Shown piece after piece: positions 16,497 to 25,237 of a stretch of 28,597 nucleotides of DNA. The notes under the pieces are model-generated. The model made no database searches and had not been told where the DNA came from. It saw nothing but the letters and a program-made list of their open reading frames with translations. The DNA comes from Lachnospiraceae bacterium (GTDB lineage: Bacteria > Bacillota > Clostridia > Lachnospirales > Lachnospiraceae). The translations under genes and the position numbers were made by a program. The stretch's first letter is position 1. Every line of letters begins with the position of its first letter. Location: the NCBI GenBank assembly GCA_015057205.1, contig SVEW01000007.1, positions 1 through 28,597 on the forward strand. Reading direction: 5' to 3'.

Positions 16497-18251
16497 CTAT
16501 TGTTTCGCAATATTCCGACAACTAAAGCATACAACCTGACGCTCAGCGGCTACTGCATGTAAAACCCTCATTGCTGCTTGCTGGTGGTTTTCATCCAATT
16601 CATTAAAAGCATCATCCAAAAGCAAAAACGGAACTTCTCCCTCAAACATAGCATCTACCAATGCAAGCCTTGCACAAAGGACCAATAAATCTTTTGTCCC
16701 TTCACTATAGTAATCAACCTCCCTCACAAACCCATCTTCTACTACACGAATTGTTAATTCCGTTGTTATCTCAGCCTTCGCTTCCCCGAAAACTTGCTCT
16801 TGATAAACTGCAAAACGCCTTCTGGCCTTCTCTAAATAGCGACTTGCATATCGCTTTTTCGCTTCTAAGAGCAGTTCTTTGGTCAGCTCCAATTCTTCAT
16901 ATCGCTCCTTCGCTTCGGCAAGCTGGGCTTCTACCCGGGATAATTGTGCCGTAAGCTGTGCTTTTCTTTCTTCCCGTTCTTCTTCCTGATGGCAAGCCAT
17001 CTGTCCATAGGATAAAAGCGCTTCCTTCAACATAACAAACGTAGTCATTAGGTTGTGTGATTCTTCCATATGGTAACGTGCAAGCTGCCCACGAATATCC
17101 GCTTCCAATCTTTGATTCTCTTCCTTCATCGTAGCTATTACTTTGGCCCGGTGGGAAAGTTCCTCTGCTCTTGCCGCTTTCGCAAGCAAAAACGCTTCTT
17201 GTCGTTTCTTCTTCGCCTGCCTTACATCCTGCTGATACTTTTGTTGCATGGCCCGCTCACGCTTCGTATTCATCCAAAGACAAATTAAGCCTAACAACGC
17301 CACCGCAAATCCAAAAGGCGACACCATAATTCCAAGCACTATGGAACCCAAAAAACAGCCTGCAGCTAGCCAAAGCCACCCATAACTTCCCTCCGGTTTC
17401 TGAACTTCTTCCGATTCAGGAGTCTTTACTTCCAAATCGGCTATCACATCATATTGTGCCTGTTTTAACGCTATTTCCTTTTCCTGCTCATTTAATTGTT
17501 CGCATTGAAAAATTCCTTCCTCAAGCAGTTCCTGTTCCCTTGCTGCCATCTGCGGTGACCACTCTCCAAACTGTCGTCTTCCTTCCTCCATCTGTCGGCA
17601 AGCAAGTACATCCGGAATCTCTGAGTCCGTCTGCGCCATGGCATGTAGCAGTTCCTCACGCTTCATTGCCAATTCGTCTATCAAACCGCGCCCACCAGTC
17701 TTCTTGTACGTGCGCATTGCATCCTCCAAACGCCCGATTGCCCGCTCAAATCCTTCCGTCTGTTCCCCTTCTTGTTCATCTTTTCCTAATAGCGTGTACA
17801 TGGCATCCGTTTTTTGCAGTCGTAAATCTTTCTGCTTAAAATACATGGTAAACCGCCAGGTAACACGATCCATTCCAAACAATTCTTCCCCAAGATATTC
17901 CGAAAAGTCCGGACACGGCAAGCCGGTGCCAACATCAATTACCTGATACGTATCCTCCTTTGGTCTTGTTCCGAAGGAACGCTGCACCCGAAAACGACCA
18001 CTGTGCGTTACAAACACAAGGCTACCACCATAGATTCCCGACTGCCAGGGCTGATAACGCTTACGCATATTATCCACCAGTTTGCCACGGTTGTTTGCCG
18101 AAAGCCCATAAAACATGGCTTCTATAAAAGCAGCCAGGGTACTCTTTCCCCAGCCGTTTTCTTTCATCATCATTGTCAGGTTCTCCGAAAACTCCAGCGA
18201 TACCTGATGCAATTTGCCAAAATTCTCAACATAACAGGACTCTATCCTCAT
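16497..18251 (-). CDS. YhaN-like SMC/Rad50-type ATPase with central membrane hairpin
   Basis: The protein resembles Bacillus YhaN, the ATPase partner of the Mre11-like YhaO. The 584-residue chain has Walker A KENGWGKST at 30-38, a long helical coiled-coil region, two adjacent hydrophobic helices at about 291-327 in its middle, a second coiled coil, a signature-like SEGTKDLL at 516-523 and Walker B FLLLDDAF at 542-549. The first glycine of the usual GxNGxGKST is lysine. At 584 residues it is much shorter than SbcC, so the coiled coil is short. The membrane pair would anchor the complex at the membrane. Its ATG overlaps the nuclease gene by four bases. A DNA end-processing role is inferred from the family; direct function in Clostridia is not established here. 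Confidence 0.82.
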   Translation of the reverse strand: MRIESCYVENFGKLHQVSLEFSENLTMMMKENGWGKSTLAAFIEAMFYGLSANNRGKLVDNMRKRYQPWQSGIYGGSLVFVTHSGRFRVQRSFGTRPKEDTYQVIDVGTGLPCPDFSEYLGEELFGMDRVTWRFTMYFKQKDLRLQKTDAMYTLLGKDEQEGEQTEGFERAIGRLEDAMRTYKKTGGRGLIDELAMKREELLHAMAQTDSEIPDVLACRQMEEGRRQFGEWSPQMAAREQELLEEGIFQCEQLNEQEKEIALKQAQYDVIADLEVKTPESEEVQKPEGSYGWLWLAAGCFLGSIVLGIMVSPFGFAVALLGLICLWMNTKRERAMQQKYQQDVRQAKKKRQEAFLLAKAARAEELSHRAKVIATMKEENQRLEADIRGQLARYHMEESHNLMTTFVMLKEALLSYGQMACHQEEEREERKAQLTAQLSRVEAQLAEAKERYEELELTKELLLEAKKRYASRYLEKARRRFAVYQEQVFGEAKAEITTELTIRVVEDGFVREVDYYSEGTKDLLVLCARLALVDAMFEGEVPFLLLDDAFNELDENHQQAAMRVLHAVAAERQVVCFSCRNIAKQ

Positions 18252-19273
18252 TCTAAATTCTCTCCCATCAAAGCCCTTAGCCCAAGCTGCGCTATAGCTT
18301 TTTTCTTACTGTCTGTCATTTCCTGTTCCTGTACCAGTCGCAGGAACTCTCCTCGCATGGTACGATCCTTCTTAAGCGCCTCCATATCAAGACGCAAGGC
18401 GGTGCGGTCTTTTATCTGGAACACAAAAAAATGCTCTGCAAACCGCATCTGTAAATAGGCAAGATTCCATTCCCCTACGGAATCCACCTCTCCTTGTAGA
18501 CTAACACGAACCATATCCGTCTTAGCAATATCAGCCGTAGCTTTTTTTATCTGACTCACCACATCTTCTTCGGGCTTCGACACATCTACAGGCACATCCC
18601 ACAATCTTCTTCGTGCAAACGGAATAAAGGTATGTAACACTTTGCGTCCCTTGGTCTCTAAAAGTACAAATCCCTTCTCTCCGCACTCATCAAAGCCACG
18701 TCCGGATAGGCATCCCGGATAACAATACACACCATGCTCCGACAATGCTCCCCACTGATAGGTATGCAAATGGCCCAAGGCCAGATAATCGATTCCGGTA
18801 TTTTGTAACTTCGCAAGGGAAAAATCCTTCCCATCCATGCCGTGCAACATCACAATCTGACATCCATCTTCCGGAAGCTGCAACGAATCCGTTATTCCTT
18901 CCGCACCGGTAATGTAGACATCCTCTTGCTGATAGGTAATGGGATTCTTCGAAAAAAGATGCAAATTCTTCGGTACCGGCTCTTCTCTCAGCACACTATG
19001 AATGTCATGATTCCCTCTAAGATAATAAAAAGCTATCTCTTCACTAGAAGCTATCATTCTCCGTACGGTTTCTGCTGTCATACGGCTTACCACATCGGTG
19101 TCGAACAAATCTCCTGCAATCAGAATGGCCTGAACCCGATGTTCCTTGGCATACTCCACCATCCGTTCAAAATCAAGAAGCAATTCTCTCCTTCGAATCG
19201 CTGCTGTCTCTTCATCAAAATGTTTTGTCATTACAGAATCCAAATGCAAATCTGCACAGTGAATGATACGCAT
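18248..19273 (-). CDS. YhaO-like calcineurin-type phosphoesterase, Mre11/SbcD family
   Basis: The predicted nuclease partner of the preceding ATPase. The 341-residue protein carries the ordered metallophosphoesterase motifs CADLHLDS (6-13), AGDLFD, RGNHD, a histidine in LHGMDG and GHLH, enough for a two-metal site. The start at 19273 has AGGAGG four bases upstream, overlapping the stop of the methyltransferase gene; the longer open frame to 19348 runs inside that gene and is rejected. The four-base overlap with the ATPase gene indicates translational coupling, as in other Mre11/Rad50-type pairs. The C-terminal part after about residue 260 is the capping/partner-binding region and is less conserved. 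Confidence 0.88.
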   Translation of the reverse strand: MRIIHCADLHLDSVMTKHFDEETAAIRRRELLLDFERMVEYAKEHRVQAILIAGDLFDTDVVSRMTAETVRRMIASSEEIAFYYLRGNHDIHSVLREEPVPKNLHLFSKNPITYQQEDVYITGAEGITDSLQLPEDGCQIVMLHGMDGKDFSLAKLQNTGIDYLALGHLHTYQWGALSEHGVYCYPGCLSGRGFDECGEKGFVLLETKGRKVLHTFIPFARRRLWDVPVDVSKPEEDVVSQIKKATADIAKTDMVRVSLQGEVDSVGEWNLAYLQMRFAEHFFVFQIKDRTALRLDMEALKKDRTMRGEFLRLVQEQEMTDSKKKAIAQLGLRALMGENLE

Positions 19274-19281
19274 ACGTCCTC

Positions 19282-20628
19282 CTAATACTGTGTCCGTAAT
19301 CCCTTCGGATAATGATTCTTCATTATTCCACCGGCGTATTTGCCCCATCCAAGGCTATACCCTTCTACAAACACGTCTACAAATCCCTCGCAATTTTCTG
19401 CCGGAAAGGTTTCTCCATGTAAATATTTCTGCACCCGCTCATCCCCTATGGAAAGATTCATCTTATGACCTTCCTTAAGCTGGGACTCTTCCAATGCATG
19501 CGATAAGGCATGTGCCGGCACAAATCGGCCCTTCTTTCTAGTTCCCAAATGAAGGCCCGGCCGCAGCACCTTTAATCCTTTTAGCACAGGGCAATTCTCA
19601 GGTGCCACATAAAGCTCATCTCCAAACGCAAGAAAGGTCCCTTGCAAATTCTGTGTCATAACTTCCTTCTCAAACGTACGATAATCGGCAATCTCTTTTT
19701 CCTTTAAAGATGGCAGTATCGAAAACGTTCTACCAACCGACTCCCGCTCAGCTTTATGCAAAACTGCTACAAAATGGCCTTCCCCATCAATCTTATGCGG
19801 AAACAATCGCAGGGTTCCTTCTGCCGGTGCAACGCCTCGACTCATGCCTTCAAAGCAGGGGACATTTTCTATAGTATACTCCGGATGTCGTCCCATAAAT
19901 TGTACAATAGAAGTTTCATTTTCCTCCACGGCAAACGTGCAGGTTGAATACACCAATCTACCTCCGGGTTTTAGCATAGTGTGAGCACATTCTAAAATTT
20001 CTGCCTGTCGTTTGGCACAAGCAAGCACATTTGCCACACTCCATTGCTCTCCGGCTTCTTCATTTTTACGGAACATTCCTTCTCCGGAGCAAGGCGCATC
20101 TACCATAATCCGATCAAAACACTCCACGAACACCTCACTTAAATGCCCCGGTGTTTCATTCAATACCAGACAATTCCGAATTCCCATACGCTCTACATTT
20201 TCCGATAAAATTCTGGCTCTTGCAGGGTGAATTTCATTGGAAATCAACAATCCTTCCCCCTTCATGCCAGCTGCAATTTGGGTGGTTTTGCCTCCAGGTG
20301 CTGCGCACAAATCAAGTACCATCTCGCCGGGCTTTGCATCAAGATAAGCCCCCGGCGCCATAGCACTCGGCTCCTGAATATAGTATGCCCCAGCCTCATG
20401 CAAAGCATGTCTGCCCGGCTTTACTTCTTCGTCATAGTATCGACCAAGTTTTTCCCAGGGAACGCTCTTGCCTGTCAATGGTAGCAATGTTGCAACATCT
20501 TTTCCTTCCTTCTTTAGACCGTTTAGACGCAACGCATAATGACGCTTTCCTTCCATACTGTCAAGAAACGCCGGATAATCTTCCTTCAATAGTTCATGCA
20601 TTCGTTCTAAGAATTCTTCTGGTAACAT
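19282..20628 (-). CDS. RsmF/Nop2-type RNA (cytosine-5) methyltransferase
   Basis: The enzyme uses S-adenosylmethionine to make 5-methylcytosine in RNA, most likely 16S rRNA. The 448-residue protein has the SAM motif LDLCAAPGGKTTQIA at 105-119, motif IV with Cys180 (DAPCSGEGMF) and motif VI with the nucleophile Cys230 (YSTCTF). The C-terminal region after about residue 300 resembles the RNA-binding RsmF_B / PUA-like extension and ends in a YSLGWGK-type motif. I start at 20628, where AAGGAG lies five bases upstream; the frame is open 25 codons further but without a ribosome site. The exact target base cannot be fixed; it may differ from E. coli C1407. Confidence 0.9.
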   Translation of the reverse strand: MLPEEFLERMHELLKEDYPAFLDSMEGKRHYALRLNGLKKEGKDVATLLPLTGKSVPWEKLGRYYDEEVKPGRHALHEAGAYYIQEPSAMAPGAYLDAKPGEMVLDLCAAPGGKTTQIAAGMKGEGLLISNEIHPARARILSENVERMGIRNCLVLNETPGHLSEVFVECFDRIMVDAPCSGEGMFRKNEEAGEQWSVANVLACAKRQAEILECAHTMLKPGGRLVYSTCTFAVEENETSIVQFMGRHPEYTIENVPCFEGMSRGVAPAEGTLRLFPHKIDGEGHFVAVLHKAERESVGRTFSILPSLKEKEIADYRTFEKEVMTQNLQGTFLAFGDELYVAPENCPVLKGLKVLRPGLHLGTRKKGRFVPAHALSHALEESQLKEGHKMNLSIGDERVQKYLHGETFPAENCEGFVDVFVEGYSLGWGKYAGGIMKNHYPKGLRTQY

Positions 20629-20665
20629 AGGCTCTCCTTCTTGTGACAAAAGAAAAGACTGGCCA

Positions 20666-21559
20666 TTATGCCAGCACTCTTCTCTCCATTTCTCGAAATC
20701 CAATTCTTTCTATCGTATCAAACAGTCGCTCTCCATTGCGCCCTTCCTCCTGATAAAAGAAAATAATCCGGTCAACAACGGAAAACAGCGATTCTTCTGT
20801 CGTAAAAATGCGGGATAATTTTCGCCCAATCATATTCGCCTCACCATGACGCCCGCCCACGTACACGCGATATCCCACCGTGGATTCGCTGGTCGTACCG
20901 TAGGGGCATACCTTAACGCACTCACCACAACGACTACATTTTCCTTCATCAATGACAATCCCATGGCTATCTCTGGTCACAGCACCCTTGCTACAGCTTT
21001 CCAACACACTACAATGCATACAGCCCATGCAAGCACGCATGTTAAAAAGCGGCACCTGTACACCATGCACTCCAATATCATACTGTGTCGAAGCACTACA
21101 ATTATTTGGACATCCATCCAACGCAATTTCTAATTTGCCCGGCATTCTCTCGTTCGCCAAGCGATGATAAAACAATGCCTGGAACTTCTCTCCAAGATCT
21201 TTTACATCATAAATACTATAATCACAAATGGCATCTTCACAACTAACTACCGGTCTAACACGTTTGCCGGTTCCTCCGGCACGCATCTCATAATCCCGCA
21301 GATACGACAACACCGCACCGGTATTCTCGTAACTGATTCCCTGAATCATAACACACTCATCTTCCGTAAACGTTAATCTGCCATCTCCGTACTGTTCAGA
21401 AAGATGTACAACGTGTTGCATGCGCTCACAATCCATTACTCCGCTATCCGTAATAATTTTGCAGCTAAACAGCCCTGTTTTAGTCTCAAAAATCATGCCT
21501 GCCTGCTTTAATCGAATTCGCTCTTCTTCTGAAATGCTTGTTCGAAATCCGCTCACCAT
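20666..21559 (-). CDS. Siroheme/4Fe-4S sulfite or nitrite reductase-like protein with ferredoxin domain
   Basis: A 297-residue protein that joins a sulfite/nitrite reductase core with two 4Fe-4S ferredoxin motifs, similar in layout to AsrC of anaerobic sulfite reductase. The siroheme-cluster cysteines are Cys107 and Cys112 (CEDAIC) plus Cys150 and Cys154 (CPNNC). The first pair has four intervening residues where five is the rule I know. The ferredoxin cysteines are 177/180/183/189 and 208/211/214/218. No asrA or asrB is nearby, so the electron donor and substrate are unknown and sulfite reduction is not proven. I start at Met 21559, since the ATG nine bases further upstream sits directly against the AGAGG ribosome site. 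Confidence 0.8.
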   Translation of the reverse strand: MVSGFRTSISEEERIRLKQAGMIFETKTGLFSCKIITDSGVMDCERMQHVVHLSEQYGDGRLTFTEDECVMIQGISYENTGAVLSYLRDYEMRAGGTGKRVRPVVSCEDAICDYSIYDVKDLGEKFQALFYHRLANERMPGKLEIALDGCPNNCSASTQYDIGVHGVQVPLFNMRACMGCMHCSVLESCSKGAVTRDSHGIVIDEGKCSRCGECVKVCPYGTTSESTVGYRVYVGGRHGEANMIGRKLSRIFTTEESLFSVVDRIIFFYQEEGRNGERLFDTIERIGFREMERRVLA

Positions 21560-21584
21560 TTTAAACATTCCTCTTCTCTATCCG

Positions 21585-23234
21585 CTACTGATGCATTGTT
21601 GCCATTAACTGTGGCACTAACTGTTTCTTTCTAGAAACAACGCCCGGCAACATAACACTGTCCTCTAATGTATTTTCATGGAACGCATCCTCAACAATCT
21701 CACGCGTTCCTTCCCCTTTGAACAACAAATCCGTGCGTTCTTTTACGATATTGGTCATCATAAAATAAATTCCTTCGGAAAGACCGTTGTCGATACGTTC
21801 CTGCATATGTTCAAGCACACGCTCCTTCAACCCTTCCACATCCTTATCGGAAAGGAAACTAATCTGACCAATCTCAAACTTCTGATCACCCAATGCAAAC
21901 TTCTTCAAATCCTGCTTAAAGATATCCTCTACCGGACGTTCTTCGTAGTTGCTTGCTGCATGGAACATCTCCGATGCAAATGTCTCAACCTGAATACCAG
22001 CAATTGCAGCCAACATCGCACATGCCTCCCTATCAAGCGATGTGCAAGTCGGTGACCGGAACATTAAAGTATCCGACAAAATCGCACTACACAACAATCC
22101 GGCAATCTTTTGCGGGATTTCTACCTGATTCTCTACGAACATAGAGTAAATAATGGTAGCAGTACAGCCCACAGGCTGATTGCGGAAAAACACCGGCTGC
22201 ATAGTCTCTAAACTACCCAGTCTGTGATGATCTATAATCTCTAAAATCTCTGCCTCTTCAATTCCATCAAGTGCCTGGCTCTTCTCATTATGATCCACCA
22301 AAATGACCGCCTTCGGCATACTTTCCAAAAGATTACGCTTTGATAGCATTCCAAGAAAACTTCCCTTATCATCCACAATCGGGAAATAGCGATGTCTTAA
22401 CTTTGCCATCGTCTCTTTTACGTGTCCAACAGTATCTTCCGGTTTAAAGGTATTCAATGGTGTAGGTACCATAAAATGCTCAATCGGCATACTCTGGTTA
22501 AGCAAACGGGAAGCGGTAAACGTATCATACGGCGTTACAATAACATAACAGCCGCGTTCCGTTGCCAATTTCTGAATAGTCTTGGATACTTCCGCACCTT
22601 GTGTAATAATCAGACAGGCTGCCTCCATTTCAATGGCACATAACTGAGCTTCGTACCGGTTACCAAGAATAACCATATCACCGGGCTCAATAAATTTCTC
22701 CACTTCATTCGGGTTGGCAGCTGCCACCATAACCTTACCACTTTCAAAACGGGTATCGATGTCGCCTACAATCATCTCACCTTCCAGGGTCTCAACAATA
22801 TTACGATAGTATGTCTTTGCAGCAGATAATACCCAACTGTCAGCAACTTCCATGTATGCAGTAGCAATATCACCGATGGTGATTAATCCTTCTATCTCAT
22901 GGTCATAACCAATCGGAAGTGTCATAACGCTTAATTCGCGCATCATCTTCCACGCTTTCATCAATGAAATATCACCCGGTACCAGGTCCATCTCACGATA
23001 AGAAATATCCTGTACCTGTGTCTGTACATTGGTAACATAGCGTGGTGTCTCTACTTCAAAATAATCCAGTACATAATGTGTCTCTTCATTTCGATGACCT
23101 GCGCGCACCGGAACGTATTCGTATTCCGGATTTATCTGATTTTTAAGATAGGCGTAGGCAATTGCAGAACAAATAGAATCAGTATCCGGGTTCTTGTGAC
23201 CCGTTACCCAAACGGTTCTCTTCTTATGCTTCAT
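21585..23234 (-). CDS. ppaC: Manganese-dependent inorganic pyrophosphatase with CBS and DRTGG domains
   Basis: This family II enzyme hydrolyses pyrophosphate to phosphate in the cytosol. The 549-residue protein is a nucleotide-regulated form: the DHH domain begins with GHKNPDTDS (12-20; metal ligands His13, Asp17, Asp19), is interrupted by a regulatory insert from about 70 to 305 (CBS, DRTGG-like, CBS), and resumes with DHN (314-316), DHH (335-337) and Asp388. The DHHA2 domain ends with SRKKQ at 534-538. Characterised relatives are inhibited by AMP/ADP and activated by ATP through the CBS pair. The start has AAGAGG before it. It follows the HEXXH protein by 28 bases in the compact operon. Confidence 0.93.
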   Translation of the reverse strand: MKHKKRTVWVTGHKNPDTDSICSAIAYAYLKNQINPEYEYVPVRAGHRNEETHYVLDYFEVETPRYVTNVQTQVQDISYREMDLVPGDISLMKAWKMMRELSVMTLPIGYDHEIEGLITIGDIATAYMEVADSWVLSAAKTYYRNIVETLEGEMIVGDIDTRFESGKVMVAAANPNEVEKFIEPGDMVILGNRYEAQLCAIEMEAACLIITQGAEVSKTIQKLATERGCYVIVTPYDTFTASRLLNQSMPIEHFMVPTPLNTFKPEDTVGHVKETMAKLRHRYFPIVDDKGSFLGMLSKRNLLESMPKAVILVDHNEKSQALDGIEEAEILEIIDHHRLGSLETMQPVFFRNQPVGCTATIIYSMFVENQVEIPQKIAGLLCSAILSDTLMFRSPTCTSLDREACAMLAAIAGIQVETFASEMFHAASNYEERPVEDIFKQDLKKFALGDQKFEIGQISFLSDKDVEGLKERVLEHMQERIDNGLSEGIYFMMTNIVKERTDLLFKGEGTREIVEDAFHENTLEDSVMLPGVVSRKKQLVPQLMATMHQ

Positions 23235-23262
23235 TCTAACCTCTTTCTCTCTTGCTGCTCCC

Positions 23263-23739
23263 CTATACCTCGGCGTCAATCTTCTGACCGGCTAACATCT
23301 TACCGTCAACAATCTTTCTTGCATCGTCGTACGGATTATCGTTATACACCGGCTGTGACTTCCGGATGACCGTTGTGGTCAGCCCCCCGGCTGTATACAT
23401 CCTACCACATTCCGGACATCGCTCCATTTTCAATGTTACATTAGCAGAAACTAACTCCTGTCCTTCCTTCGCACCCTCTGCTCTTGCATTTGCAACATGC
23501 ATCTGCTCATGAGCCATCACCTTGCCATAACTGGATTCCGGTGAAATATGCGCAGGTGCTTTAAAAGATACATCCATCTCGTTGGAACCATCCACATACT
23601 TACGGTTCTTACAGGTCTGACATTCCCCCTGATTCTGACCGATTGCATCTGTCCTTCCAACCTTGCCCGCTTCGAACGTCTTCTCATAAGGATTTACATT
23701 CGCAAACGGTGACATACCTGAAACATTCATTCCTGCCAT
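23263..23739 (-). CDS. Small HEXXH protein with two CXXC pairs, SprA-like putative metalloprotease
   Basis: A 158-residue protein starting at MAGMNVSG, where AAGGAGG lies seven bases upstream; the ATG two codons earlier touches the ribosome site. It has a low-complexity N-terminus, a CQTC pair at 40-43, the sequence VMAHEQMHVANARAEG with HEQMH at 77-81, a CPECG pair at 108-112 and an AGG motif after it. HEXXH suggests a zinc peptidase fold, and the AHEQ-H plus Y-x-AGG arrangement resembles the SprA-related family (PF12118). The four cysteines could hold a second zinc. No signal peptide or membrane segment is seen. Substrate and activity are unknown. It sits between the 55-residue gene and ppaC. 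Confidence 0.65.
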   Translation of the reverse strand: MAGMNVSGMSPFANVNPYEKTFEAGKVGRTDAIGQNQGECQTCKNRKYVDGSNEMDVSFKAPAHISPESSYGKVMAHEQMHVANARAEGAKEGQELVSANVTLKMERCPECGRMYTAGGLTTTVIRKSQPVYNDNPYDDARKIVDGKMLAGQKIDAEV

Positions 23740-23760
23740 ATGCATTCCTCCTTGAAAGCC

Positions 23761-23928
23761 TTACGGCTTAACGTGATTAGAACAGGACTTGCAAATCCCT
23801 TTCCAACCAATGATACGTTTCACTTTCTTAGGCAATTCCTTGCCATTCTTATCTTTGTACGCTTCCTTGCGGATACAAAGACATTCTTCTTCGGTAATCT
23901 CTTCATTACTGAGAATCAAACACTTCAT
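23761..23928 (-). CDS. Small Cys-containing protein, 55 residues, unknown function
   Basis: A short gene with AGGAG ten bases before its ATG, located 13 bases after the regulator stop and 21 bases before the HEXXH gene. The protein begins MKCLILSNEEITEEECLC, has a Lys-rich middle (KDKNGKELPKKVKRI) and ends GICKSCSNHVKP. Cysteines at 3, 16, 18, 46 and 49 could bind a metal (a C-x-C and a C-x2-C pair). There is no signal peptide or hydrophobic helix, so it does not look like a secreted signalling peptide. I do not recognise a family. The spacing and coding start make it a real gene in my view. Confidence 0.7.
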   Translation of the reverse strand: MKCLILSNEEITEEECLCIRKEAYKDKNGKELPKKVKRIIGWKGICKSCSNHVKP

Positions 23929-23941
23929 ACGTTACAAACTC

Positions 23942-25126
23942 CTAGATTTCTTCCACCAGACGAAGAGCTTCTTTATATTTACGCTTCGCCTTCAACCATT
24001 CCACCATATATGGCTTATAGAATTTTACAAAATCGATTCCCATGCTCTTTTCCATATTGCCAAAAGAAAACAGCAATTGCTCATACTCTTTGGAATTCAT
24101 ATAATCCTCTTCGTATCGAAGTCGCGCCATCTTAACCATATCCTGATAAATACTGCTAAGTTGCGTCGACAGTCGCCCTGCCATGGCAAGATAAGCATGT
24201 CCAAGCTCTTTCTCACCTAACTTCTCATACGCCATTGCCAGCTTATGATTAATCAAAAAAGCAGATTTCTCTTCCTGTTCTTGCTTAAGGGCCGACAATA
24301 AATACGGAATGGCATCCTTGTGTCGATTCTGTTCTATGTAAACGGTAGCAACATTATAATCAATAGAAGCCGCTATCCGCTTATCACCTCTTGATAATTC
24401 TCTGGTGCGCTTATACGCTTTCAACATGCCCTCCAGATTGCCTTGATTGCCATAGCAAACGCCCTCTAAAAAACTGATTTGCTTGGCTACCAGCAAAAAG
24501 CCTTCCTGCATAGCGCGTTCATAACCAACCCGGCAATCATTAAGCGCCTCCTGGTACTCACCTTCATTAAAAGCCTCGTACATCAACGCTTCGTATACCA
24601 GCGAGCAGTCCCGCACCTGACGTGCCTTTTGATATGCCTGTGTCCGTTCCTTTACCGTCTGTCCATACATACCCTTGGCCATGTAATAAAGAAACAGTGC
24701 ATTCTCACTCATATAGTCGCGATATTGCTCCACGTTCTTTAATAAACGCTCTGCAACACCTTTATCATCCACACCGGCATTATATATGCAAAACAGCTGA
24801 TACTCTATGGATACCTCACTGTTCTCCATCCTCTTTCGGTTCTTGTAAATCTGTTCTTCCATCTCGACTGTTGGCTCATGATGAAAAAACGCATCAAAAT
24901 ATTGAAATAAAAAGTCCTTATATTCCGCTATCTCTTCCGAATTACTGGTATATTCAATCTCTAACCGTTCAAACAGCTGTCTGATAATCTCGTCATTCGG
25001 TTCTGCGATTCCTGATTCAATCTTACTTAAATAAGATACTGCGCACACCCCTTTACAAAGCTGCTCCTGTGACATCTTCTGTTTCATACGATTTGAGCGG
25101 ATTAAATAACCCATCATTTGATTCAT
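23942..25126 (-). CDS. HTH-XRE regulator with TPR-like C-terminal domain
   Basis: A 394-residue predicted transcription regulator. Residues 6-58 form an XRE-type helix-turn-helix (MSQEQLCKGVCAVSYLSKIE), followed by helical repeats to the end, with TPR-like pairs such as the segments around YQEALNDCRVGYERAM and DAIPYLLSALKQEQ. This layout is shared with the RRNPP peptide-sensing family, but also with orphan regulators that bind other ligands. No pheromone precursor is found next to it. It is the first gene of the eight-gene compact run and has its own promoter, so it may control itself and the genes behind it. The ribosome site is weak (AGGGGGA about 11 bases before the ATG). Confidence 0.8.
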   Translation of the reverse strand: MNQMMGYLIRSNRMKQKMSQEQLCKGVCAVSYLSKIESGIAEPNDEIIRQLFERLEIEYTSNSEEIAEYKDFLFQYFDAFFHHEPTVEMEEQIYKNRKRMENSEVSIEYQLFCIYNAGVDDKGVAERLLKNVEQYRDYMSENALFLYYMAKGMYGQTVKERTQAYQKARQVRDCSLVYEALMYEAFNEGEYQEALNDCRVGYERAMQEGFLLVAKQISFLEGVCYGNQGNLEGMLKAYKRTRELSRGDKRIAASIDYNVATVYIEQNRHKDAIPYLLSALKQEQEEKSAFLINHKLAMAYEKLGEKELGHAYLAMAGRLSTQLSSIYQDMVKMARLRYEEDYMNSKEYEQLLFSFGNMEKSMGIDFVKFYKPYMVEWLKAKRKYKEALRLVEEI

Positions 25127-25173
25127 TCCAAAGAATCCCCCTGTCTCTTTCTTCCTTAATTAGTTCGTTTATT

Positions 25174-25202
25174 ATTTTAGTACACTTCACAACTTTAATC
25201 AA
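25174..25202 (-). promoter_or_regulatory. Promoter of the regulator-led operon
   Basis: On the minus strand TTGATT (25202-25197) and TAAAAT (25179-25174) are 17 bases apart, about 48 bases before the regulator start. It lies in the 111-base gap after the radical SAM gene. Confidence 0.65.
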
Positions 25203-25237
25203 TCATTTCTTTGCTTTTAGGAAAAATTTCTTTAAAC

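Noticed and set aside
23740..25237. RRNPP quorum-sensing cassette (regulator plus pheromone precursor)
   Set aside because: The only small gene next to the regulator has no signal peptide or hydrophobic helix, and no other short secreted ORF was found.
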